Part shown: piece after piece, positions 1 through 5,933 of the stretch
Layout: the number at the start of each line of letters is the position of its first letter
How positions within the stretch are numbered: position 1 is the stretch's first letter
Assembly: GCA_943325425.2 (NCBI GenBank)
Contig: CALPPJ020000079.1
Coordinates: 1-6,540, forward strand
Origin: Bifidobacterium breve
Lineage (GTDB): Bacteria; Actinomycetota; Acidimicrobiia; Acidimicrobiales; Ilumatobacteraceae
Length of the DNA stretch: 6,540 nt
Direction of reading: 5' to 3'
Program-made: the position numbers and the translations under genes
The notes under the pieces: generated by a model
What the model saw: only the letters and a program-made list of their open reading frames with translations
Told to the model about the DNA's origin: nothing
Databases searched by the model: none

Positions 1-804
1 CAGTATCGCCACTCCGGCGACAACGCGATAGATCACAAACGCATCAAACGATTTTGAGCGGACCAATTTCAACAATCCTGCGACTGCCAACCAGCCCGAC
101 AATCCTGACGTCAGTATTCCGACAACCATCGGAATGACCAAACCGTTAGGAATGCCGTCGGTAAACAAATCCAACATTTTCACTGCGACTGCTCCTGCTG
201 TCACTGGAACACTCAATAAGAACGAGAATCGCACTGCAGTATCTCGATCAAAACCCATCACCCGAGCAGCCGAAATACTGATTCCCGAACGAGAAGTTCC
301 GGGATTCAGCGCAATGACTTGAGCTAACCCAATCGCGATCGCATCACGTGACGTCATTTCTTCAAATTTGCGCTGGCCACGACGGCGATCCGCCCAAGCG
401 AGCAGTAATCCGAAAGCAATTAACGACACAGCGATAATCACGGGCTTGCCGAGATGTTCGTCAATCCAATTACCCGCGAATGCCCCAAATAGTCCTGCCG
501 GAACACTGGCCACTACGAGTAGCCAAGCCAAACGACCTTCAGTTGTATGCGGTTTCTTTTTCTGTACGACCATGCGCAGACCGTCGCGTACATAAACAAT
601 TAAGTCGTGGCGAAAGTAGATAACAACGGCAATCAAGGTTCCGAGGTGCAGCGAAACATTAAAAGCTTTTTCTACTGAGACATCAGAGAAATCGTTCCAT
701 CCGAATAGCCATGGGAGTAGCAACAAGTGTCCACTCGACGAAATGGGCAAAAACTCAGACAGACCTTGCATGAGCCCTAAAACAATGGCGTGAAAAATTG
801 GCAC
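1..804 (-). CDS. uppP: Undecaprenyl-diphosphatase UppP (BacA), C-terminus cut by window edge
   Basis: UppP is a polytopic membrane enzyme that removes a phosphate from undecaprenyl diphosphate to regenerate the carrier lipid for peptidoglycan and other envelope polymers; excess activity gives bacitracin resistance. I read 268 codons without a stop to base 1. The family is usually about 265 to 280 residues, so only a short C-terminal tail should be missing. The first signature is at residues 10-27 (GLMQGLSEFLPISSSGHL): it has the (E/Q)xxxE pair Q13 and E17, plus S23 and H26. The second signature PGTSRSG is at 168-174, with the catalytic Arg at 172. The usual Thr of TEFLP is Ser16 here, a mild change. 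The start is GTG at 804: an in-frame TGA lies two codons upstream, and the conserved N-terminus begins at once. I see no clear Shine-Dalgarno sequence. It lies 46 nt downstream of tldE on the same strand and is probably cotranscribed, though a hairpin sits in the gap. Confidence 0.96.
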   Translation of the reverse strand, partial: MPIFHAIVLGLMQGLSEFLPISSSGHLLLLPWLFGWNDFSDVSVEKAFNVSLHLGTLIAVVIYFRHDLIVYVRDGLRMVVQKKKPHTTEGRLAWLLVVASVPAGLFGAFAGNWIDEHLGKPVIIAVSLIAFGLLLAWADRRRGQRKFEEMTSRDAIAIGLAQVIALNPGTSRSGISISAARVMGFDRDTAVRFSFLLSVPVTAGAVAVKMLDLFTDGIPNGLVIPMVVGILTSGLSGWLAVAGLLKLVRSKSFDAFVIYRVVAGVAIL

Positions 805-830
805 GCATCATGTTTAGTGCATGAGTTGAT

Positions 831-849
831 GTTCAGAAGCGCACTGAAC
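831..849 (-). other. Small hairpin directly after the tldE stop codon
   Basis: A perfect 6-bp inverted repeat (GTTCAG, 7-nt loop, CTGAAC) begins one base after the tldE stop codon and lies before the uppP start. On the transcribed strand it is followed by ATCAACTC rather than a run of U, so it is not a classical intrinsic terminator. It could be a weak terminator, an attenuating or mRNA-stabilising structure between tldE and uppP, or chance. Confidence 0.3.
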
Positions 850-850
850 C

Positions 851-2209
851 CTAGGCACCACTCATTGTGACGTCATGAATGACGAGCGATACGCCAGTTG
901 CACTCATCGGTAACCACTCCAGGTCTCCACCCACCTCTGCAATATTCAGCAACATCTTTTGCAGAGTTGAAGCAATCGTGAACTCGCGAACGGGCGCCCC
1001 AACTGTTCCATTTTTGATCAACAAACCGGCGGCGCCAGTACTGAAGTCTCCCGAAACCGCGTTAACTCCCGAGTGCAGACCCTGGACCTGCTGAATTAAA
1101 ATGCCGTCATCAATGCCAGCAACAATGTCGGCCTGAGCACGTAGTCCTGGAACGATCTGCAACGCCAAACAACCTGCGCTCGGCGAACCGCCGTAGCCGC
1201 CCCGCAAACCATTGCCAGTCGGAGAGACGCCCATACGACGAGCCGAATATGTACTTTGCACAAACTTTTGCAAGACACCGTCTTGGATCAATACATTACG
1301 ACGCGCTGCCAGTCCCTCACCATCAATATCGGTGGCGGTGTAGGCCAGAGGATTGGTGGGGTCGTCGACCAAAGTCAACAACGGATTGGCAACGGCTTCA
1401 CCAATGCGCTGAGCGAACAAACTTCGACCCTTAACCACACTTTCACCATTAAGCGTTCCACCAATAATTCCTAAGAATTGTGCGGTCACAAATGGATCAA
1501 GCACCACTGTGATTCGACGACTCTCGGGCTTGGTCGCTCCGAGAAGTCGCGTCGCACGATCAACCGCTTCACGAGCAGCGCGTTCAAGATCGAGTTCATC
1601 AACATTACGACCAACAGCAAAGCCAAATCCGGTCTGCGTTTCGTCACCGTCATCGGCCAAGGTGCCGACGCTCAGATAACAACCATTTTCTCGGCCAGCG
1701 ACACGTATACCCGTCGTGGTCGCAACGGCCGCTTCACCAAAAGCATCCGAATAGTTGGAGTCATCAACACGTACTCGTGAGTCACCCGCCAAAGTTAACT
1801 TTTCAAGCAACTTCGCGAGTTCAATCTTGCGCGTGGTCGGAGTATTTTCCAGATTGTCATCCCACAGACTTTGTGGGACCACCGCGACACCATCGGGTTC
1901 GGCAAGACCAGACCATTCATCAGGTTCGCCGTAGCCCAAGTTGTCACGAGCTTCGGCGAGAACTTCAGCAATTTGAGAGGGATCTAACGTTCCGCAATAC
2001 GACGTACCAGTGCGTCCGTCTTTGATCACACGAATTCCGATACCTTCGCTTTGTGCCGATACGAAATGTTCAACTTCACCTTCGTACACACGCACCTCAG
2101 TTGAGAGCCCGCGGCTGACATAAGCCTCAACTTGTTCGCCGGGCTTAGCCATCGCCACAACACGTTCCGCAATCACTAACAATTCGGCGCTGCGATCGGG
2201 AGTACTCAT
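851..2209 (-). CDS. tldE: TldE/PmbA-like subunit of the TldD/TldE metalloprotease
   Basis: This is the non-catalytic partner of TldD. In Escherichia coli the two form a heterodimeric protease that trims the leader of microcin B17 and degrades the antitoxin CcdA; the substrate here is unknown. The protein has 452 residues, matching PmbA/TldE at about 450. The N-terminal half (residues 1-230) holds the VRVYEGEVEHFVSAQSEGIGIRV-type region (39-61) typical of the family. The C-terminal half (about 233-450) has the barrel-like protease fold region with NPLLTLVDDP (275-284), NVLIQDGVLQKFV (305-317) and SGDFSTGAAGLLIKNG (386-401). There is no HExxxH motif, as expected for TldE. The start is ATG at 2209, which overlaps the tldD stop by 4 nt (ATGA) and has a GGTGG ribosome-binding site 9 nt upstream. 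The frame stays open upstream to an ATG at 2296, but that extension lies inside tldD and looks non-native. The overlap implies translational coupling and balanced subunit synthesis. Confidence 0.94.
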   Translation of the reverse strand: MSTPDRSAELLVIAERVVAMAKPGEQVEAYVSRGLSTEVRVYEGEVEHFVSAQSEGIGIRVIKDGRTGTSYCGTLDPSQIAEVLAEARDNLGYGEPDEWSGLAEPDGVAVVPQSLWDDNLENTPTTRKIELAKLLEKLTLAGDSRVRVDDSNYSDAFGEAAVATTTGIRVAGRENGCYLSVGTLADDGDETQTGFGFAVGRNVDELDLERAAREAVDRATRLLGATKPESRRITVVLDPFVTAQFLGIIGGTLNGESVVKGRSLFAQRIGEAVANPLLTLVDDPTNPLAYTATDIDGEGLAARRNVLIQDGVLQKFVQSTYSARRMGVSPTGNGLRGGYGGSPSAGCLALQIVPGLRAQADIVAGIDDGILIQQVQGLHSGVNAVSGDFSTGAAGLLIKNGTVGAPVREFTIASTLQKMLLNIAEVGGDLEWLPMSATGVSLVIHDVTMSGA

Positions 2210-3597
2210 GATGCTGTTCCACCAATCGTCATTGCCTTCACGCGCAAAGTGGGCTGACCGTCTCCAACGGGAACGCCTTGACCATCTTTGCCACAAGTAC
2301 CTGGATTACCCATAGCAAAGTCATTGCCGAGGCGATCAATATCGCGCAAAACCTGAGGACCATTGCCAATGAGATTTCCTTCGCGCAACGGTTCAGTAAT
2401 CTCACCATTCTCAATGAGGTAAGCCTCGGTCATTCCAAAGACAAAGTCTCCGGTCGCAGTATTCACACTGCCACCACCAAGATGCGCAACATAAACGCCG
2501 TTAGGCGTGTCCTTAATGATGTCGGCAGGATCTTCTTCGCCATTCAAAACATACGTGTTGGTCATTCGAACCATCGGCAAATCTTTGTATGACTGACGTC
2601 GACCGTTGCCACTTTGCGGACGACCTTCTTTACGCGCCCGCAGATAGTCCCACATGTAGTCAGTCAAAATTCCGTTTTCGATGAGAACGTTGTATTGCGA
2701 CGGGTGGCCTTCATCATCGATAGCAATCGCTCCCCATTCGTGAGTCATCGTGCCATCGTCAACCAAAGTCACGAGAGGCGAAGCAACAAGTTCGCCAACT
2801 TTGCCTTTGTAAACACTGGCACCCTTAGCAACGAGGTCAGCCTCGAGACCGTGACCACAGGCTTCATGAAATAGCACCCCACCACTTCCGGCCTTGATCA
2901 CGACTGGCAATGAGCCAGATGGAGCCGGGCGGGCTTTCAACTTCGTTAATGCTCGACCAGCCGCGGCGCGCGCCACATCTTCGACTTGGACTTTGTCAAA
3001 CAACTCAAAGCCCATCGTGTGACCAAGCGAATCAAAACCTGTCTGCATTCCAGCATCACCATTAGCCACTGCACTCACGCGCAACAAAGTGCGCACACGC
3101 TCATCATGAGCGACGAGCCCATCGCTATTGGCAATCACAATTCGAGTTCGACCATCGGAGTAGCCCGCCGACACTTGTGAAATTGCCCCACCTGCTGAAC
3201 GAGCCGCTTCATCAACACGACGTAACAAATCAACTTTGGCGGCCTTGCCGATTGTTGATGGGTCGATTTCAATGGGACTCACAATTCGAGAAGGTTGTGT
3301 GGTGAGAGCCACGACTTTGATTCCGCCGCCACCTTGACGCGCCGCTTCAGCGGCAACACGCGCGGCGGCCATCAAACCCGCTTCTGAAAGATCCGCGGTG
3401 TGAGCAAAACCAGTTGTTTCGCCAGCGATCACGCGAATTCCGGCACCGCGGTTCCGCCCTGTGGAAAGTTGTTCGATTTTCCCGTCATCGAGACCAACGC
3501 CGGTCCCCCGCCAATCGGAAGCAAAAACTTCAGCAAAGTCAGCACCGGTTCGTAAACCTTCGGCCAACACACGTTCAAGAATGTCGTTGTCAATCAC
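2206..3597 (-). CDS. tldD: TldD zinc metalloprotease subunit
   Basis: This is the catalytic subunit of the cytoplasmic TldD/TldE protease, which acts on unfolded or modified peptides. It has 463 residues, against about 480 for the E. coli protein. The zinc-binding HExxxH motif is at residues 244-249 (HEACGHGLEADL from 244). The third metal ligand expected in this family, a late Cys, fits C435 in GTCGKDGQGVPVGDGQPTL (433-451). Other family blocks are VASPLVTLVDDGT (271-283), GAIAIDDEGHP (289-299), the RRQSYKDLPMVRMTNTYV region (333-350) and the glycine-rich AHLGGGSVNTATGDFVFG (371-388). The start is GTG at 3597: an in-frame TAG lies four codons upstream and an AGGA ribosome-binding site sits 7 nt before the GTG, so no other start is available. 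It begins 34 nt after the transporter stop and overlaps tldE by 4 nt. All metal and core motifs look intact, so the enzyme should be active. Confidence 0.96.
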   Translation of the reverse strand: MIDNDILERVLAEGLRTGADFAEVFASDWRGTGVGLDDGKIEQLSTGRNRGAGIRVIAGETTGFAHTADLSEAGLMAAARVAAEAARQGGGGIKVVALTTQPSRIVSPIEIDPSTIGKAAKVDLLRRVDEAARSAGGAISQVSAGYSDGRTRIVIANSDGLVAHDERVRTLLRVSAVANGDAGMQTGFDSLGHTMGFELFDKVQVEDVARAAAGRALTKLKARPAPSGSLPVVIKAGSGGVLFHEACGHGLEADLVAKGASVYKGKVGELVASPLVTLVDDGTMTHEWGAIAIDDEGHPSQYNVLIENGILTDYMWDYLRARKEGRPQSGNGRRQSYKDLPMVRMTNTYVLNGEEDPADIIKDTPNGVYVAHLGGGSVNTATGDFVFGMTEAYLIENGEITEPLREGNLIGNGPQVLRDIDRLGNDFAMGNPGTCGKDGQGVPVGDGQPTLRVKAMTIGGTAS

Positions 3598-3604
3598 GTC
3601 GCAA

Positions 3605-3608
3605 TCCT
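3605..3608 (-). promoter_or_regulatory. Ribosome-binding site for tldD
   Basis: The minus strand reads AGGA here, 7 nt before the GTG at 3597. It supports that GTG as the true start; the in-frame TAG just upstream (3607-3609) excludes a longer protein. Confidence 0.6.
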
Positions 3609-3631
3609 ACATTGGGGTAGCCAGAGCAGTC

Positions 3632-4897
3632 TTACGCCGAAAGTTCAACCAGTTGGCGTGATCGACGCAAGCGACTCACTCCTACCGCCGCAATGCCGCA
3701 ACTTAGACCCGCAATGATGAAGGCTTCGCGATATGAACCCGTGGCATCGCGCAGTGCACCTGCTCCCCACGCGGCAACTGCTGCCCCAGTTTGATGACCC
3801 GCGAATACCCAACCATAGACAAGGGGTCCTTGTTGGACTCCAAAACGTTCAACACATAATGAAACAGTCGGCGGTACCGTCGCCACCCAATCAAGACCAT
3901 AAAAAATCATGAAGCCAGCTAGCCCAAAACCTCGAGTTCCTAAAACTGGATCAAGAAATAACAAACTCACCCCGCGAAATGAGTAATACACCATCAGTAA
4001 TTTCGCAGGATCAATACGATCAGTGAGCCATCCCGAACCGATCGTACCTACGACGTCAAAAATTCCGATCAACGCCAAGAAACCTGCTGCCGTCGTCGCT
4101 GCCACACCATGATCGTGTGCGGCCGGCAAAAAGTGCGTCTGAATGAGACCGTTGGTTGAAAGTCCACAAACAAAGAAACTGCCAAACAGCAACCAAAAAA
4201 CACCATTTCGTCGCGCCGCCGTAAACGCAGTGAACGCTGAGCGAATCGGATTACCCGAAGCAAAAGGTTGTTCATACGAATGTTCAGCGCCATACGGAAG
4301 CAGTCCGATATCAGAAGGATAATTACGTAATAACAGGCCGACCAACGGCACAACAGAAAGCGAAGAAATCGCAATGGTGAAACCCACCCATCGCCAACCG
4401 TACTGATCAGCGATTCGCGTGAGCACTGGCAAGAAAATCAACTGCCCGCTCGCAGTGGCCGCTGTCAAAGCACCCATGACCAATCCCCGGCGTTGCACAA
4501 ACCAACGACTCGCAACAGTTGATGCAAAGACCGTGGCCATACATCCTGAGCCTGCGCCAACAATGCCGCCCCATAAGAGATACAACTGCCACGTTGATGT
4601 CATTTGTGTTGTAAGTAGCGCGCCAGTTGAAATCACGAGTAGCGCGATCACCGTCACCCGACGAAGGCCGTACTTATCTTGTAAGGCTGCGGCAAAAGGT
4701 CCGATAAAGCCGAATAACAAGACGTTGATACTGACCGCCGTACCAACCGTTCCTCGGCCCCACCCAAACTCCTCATTAAGGGGGTCAATTAAGATTCCGG
4801 GAGTTGAGCGAAACCCAGCCGCTCCAAGAAGGGTCATAAAGGCGACCACAAAAATGAGCCACGGATAGTTTTTCCGAGCGAAAATTCGTGACGACAT
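3632..4897 (-). CDS. Major facilitator superfamily transporter, monocarboxylate/OFA-like
   Basis: This is a 421-residue inner-membrane secondary transporter with the normal 12-helix MFS length. Hydrophobic segments fall at roughly 13-30, 51-72, 82-98, 104-126, 138-160 and 170-190, then a hydrophilic central loop (191-231), then 232-252, 268-290, 300-316, 322-345, 358-380 and 391-408. The MFS loop 2-3 signature is seen as QDKYGLRR (73-80) and its second-half echo as WLTDRIDP (290-297). The stretch SRWFVQRRGLVMGALTAATA (130-149) resembles the helix 4-5 region of monocarboxylate/oxalate-formate type carriers, so export or uptake of a small organic acid is possible, but the substrate cannot be read from sequence. 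The start ATG at 4897 has no good Shine-Dalgarno sequence but a TAnnnT box 7 nt upstream, so the transcript may be leaderless. It is the first gene of the probable MFS-tldD-tldE-uppP unit. Whether it moves a TldD/TldE product is speculation. Confidence 0.9.
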   Translation of the reverse strand: MSSRIFARKNYPWLIFVVAFMTLLGAAGFRSTPGILIDPLNEEFGWGRGTVGTAVSINVLLFGFIGPFAAALQDKYGLRRVTVIALLVISTGALLTTQMTSTWQLYLLWGGIVGAGSGCMATVFASTVASRWFVQRRGLVMGALTAATASGQLIFLPVLTRIADQYGWRWVGFTIAISSLSVVPLVGLLLRNYPSDIGLLPYGAEHSYEQPFASGNPIRSAFTAFTAARRNGVFWLLFGSFFVCGLSTNGLIQTHFLPAAHDHGVAATTAAGFLALIGIFDVVGTIGSGWLTDRIDPAKLLMVYYSFRGVSLLFLDPVLGTRGFGLAGFMIFYGLDWVATVPPTVSLCVERFGVQQGPLVYGWVFAGHQTGAAVAAWGAGALRDATGSYREAFIIAGLSCGIAAVGVSRLRRSRQLVELSA

Positions 4898-4904
4898 CGG
4901 AATG

Positions 4905-4910
4905 AAGGTA
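4905..4910 (-). promoter_or_regulatory. Candidate -10 box for the MFS-tldD-tldE-uppP unit
   Basis: The minus strand reads TACCTT, matching the actinobacterial TAnnnT -10 pattern, exactly 7 nt before the ATG at 4897. A partial -35-like TAGGCA (4928-4933) sits 17 nt upstream and matches TTGACA at four of six positions. Transcription starting at or next to the ATG would give a leaderless mRNA, which fits the lack of a Shine-Dalgarno sequence. Confidence 0.4.
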
Positions 4911-4931
4911 CTCCATCGGCACTTAATTGCC

Positions 4932-4937
4932 TAGATT
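4932..4937 (+). promoter_or_regulatory. Candidate -10 box for the PAP2 phosphatase gene
   Basis: TAGATT fits the TAnnnT -10 pattern and lies 6 nt before the GTG at 4944, the spacing expected if transcription begins at the start codon (leaderless mRNA). I see no convincing -35 box and no Shine-Dalgarno sequence. It partly overlaps the possible -35 of the opposite promoter, so the two promoters may compete. Confidence 0.4.
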
Positions 4938-4943
4938 GTTTAG

Positions 4944-5864
4944 GTGGATGCGGTCAAAGACTCCAGTGCTATTCAGCGTGAGCATCGCACCTATTGGTGG
5001 AAAGAAGCACTCATCATGGGTGTCTTCTATGTGTTTTATTCATGGAGTCGCAACCTTTTCGGCTCGGCCCATATCTCACTAGAGACCGGCGATACACCAT
5101 TGCGCGCTTTCCACAATGCCGAACGAATTATTCAACTCGAGCGGGCAATCGGTCTTTTCCATGAAGAATCGGTACAAGATTGGTTCTTACCATTCCACGG
5201 GTTTATCCGTTTCTGGAATACCTACTACGGCACCGCGCACTTCCTCGTCACGTTCGCAGTGTTCTGGATTCTTTTTGCCAAACGCAAGGATGTCTTTCCG
5301 CAATGGCGCAACACACTGGCCATAACGACTGCGCTTGCGATTATCGGATTTTCGCTTTTCCCCTTGATGCCACCGCGTTTACTCGATTCACCTTGTCCTG
5401 CCCAGGGTGGTTTCGGAGGCGCATGTATTGAAAGCAAGTATCGCGACGAAGGTGCCGATGGCTTACCCGGAACTGACGACGATGGATCATTCGGATTCGT
5501 GGATACTTTGCCCGTTTACGGCGGAGCGCTGTGGACTTTTGATTCAAAAGCAATGAAGTCAATTTCTAACCAATATGCAGCCATGCCGAGCATGCATATT
5601 GGTTGGAGTAGTTGGTGCGCCTTCGCAATGTGGCCTCTCATGCGCCGGAGATGGGCCAAAATAGCTGTCTTGCTCTACCCCGCTGCCACATTGTTTTGCA
5701 TCGTTGTGACCGGCAACCACTATTGGGTTGACGGCGTTGGTGGTCAACTTGCCTTAGCTATTGGGGCCTGGGCTGGCTGGGCCCTACACCGCTACAACCA
5801 ACGTCGCCTCGACCGGAAGTTCTTCGTCGCCGCGGCAGTAGATGCAGTATCCAATCCTCATTGA
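4944..5864 (+). CDS. PAP2-superfamily (PAP2_3-type) membrane phosphatase or phosphotransferase
   Basis: This is a 306-residue integral membrane protein of the phosphatidic acid phosphatase type 2 superfamily, in the branch related to inositolphosphotransferases (PAP2_3). Such proteins dephosphorylate, or transfer the head group of, lipid phosphates at the outer membrane face; the substrate is unknown. Motifs in order are PLMPPRLL (140-147), corresponding to the phosphate-binding C1 block; MPSMHIGWS (214-222) with His218, the C2 block; and TGNHYWVDGVGG (256-267) with His259 and Asp263, the C3 block, where His259 should be the nucleophile. Hydrophobic helices lie near 21-38, 93-112, 124-142, 219-232, 238-256 and 264-281. 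Between C1 and C2, residues 149-185 form an unusual loop with two cysteines (151, 161) and an Asp/Gly-rich stretch (DGLPGTDDDG, 172-181). The start is GTG at 4944; the overlapping ATG at 4948 is out of frame. The C-terminal tail is basic (HRYNQRRLDRK). It is divergent from the MFS unit and 69 nt upstream of dxs. Confidence 0.9.
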   Translation: MDAVKDSSAIQREHRTYWWKEALIMGVFYVFYSWSRNLFGSAHISLETGDTPLRAFHNAERIIQLERAIGLFHEESVQDWFLPFHGFIRFWNTYYGTAHFLVTFAVFWILFAKRKDVFPQWRNTLAITTALAIIGFSLFPLMPPRLLDSPCPAQGGFGGACIESKYRDEGADGLPGTDDDGSFGFVDTLPVYGGALWTFDSKAMKSISNQYAAMPSMHIGWSSWCAFAMWPLMRRRWAKIAVLLYPAATLFCIVVTGNHYWVDGVGGQLALAIGAWAGWALHRYNQRRLDRKFFVAAAVDAVSNPH

Positions 5865-5894
5865 CCCCTGTCACGCCCTGCCGTATCGCCCAAT

Positions 5895-5915
5895 TCTGTG
5901 GCACGGGCGCACAGA
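5895..5915. other. Short inverted repeat between the PAP2 gene and dxs
   Basis: A perfect 6-bp inverted repeat (TCTGTG, 9-nt loop, CACAGA) lies 30 nt after the PAP2 stop and 18 nt before the dxs start. It has no U-rich tail, so it is a poor intrinsic terminator. Its position, next to the probable dxs -10, could suit an operator, but a single 6-bp palindrome may be chance. Confidence 0.25.
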
Positions 5916-5917
5916 GA

Positions 5918-5923
5918 TAGCGT
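5918..5923 (+). promoter_or_regulatory. Candidate -10 box for dxs
   Basis: TAGCGT fits the TAnnnT -10 pattern and lies 10 nt before the ATG at 5934, which would give a leader of only a few bases. No Shine-Dalgarno sequence stronger than AAAG is visible, and no -35 box stands out. dxs may instead be read from the PAP2 promoter, since both genes are on the same strand 69 nt apart. Confidence 0.3.
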
Positions 5924-5933
5924 AAAGAACGTT

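Noticed and set aside
335..342. GCGATCGC, identical to the cyanobacterial HIP1 octamer
   Set aside because: I see only one copy, within uppP coding sequence. HIP1 is meaningful only when highly repeated, so this does not suggest a cyanobacterium.
806..811. Two overlapping ATG codons just upstream as possible uppP starts
   Set aside because: The ATGs at 811 and 808 are not in the uppP frame; an in-frame TGA at 808-810 closes it, leaving the GTG at 804 as the start.
1478..2025. Two consecutive plus-strand open frames opposite tldE (100 and 82 codons)
   Set aside because: They are antisense shadows without recognisable motifs or ribosome-binding sites, and TldE is intact across the region.
2210..2296. 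A 29-residue N-terminal extension of TldE beginning at an ATG at 2296
   Set aside because: It lies wholly inside the tldD 3' end and is Trp/Arg-rich shadow sequence. The ATG at 2209 has a ribosome-binding site, the ATGA overlap, and the length usual for the family.
4419..4868. A 149-codon plus-strand open frame antisense to the MFS gene
   Set aside because: It is the longest opposite-strand frame, but its translation shows no domain and is rich in Pro, Arg and Thr as expected from a reverse reading of a membrane protein gene. The MFS frame fully explains this DNA.
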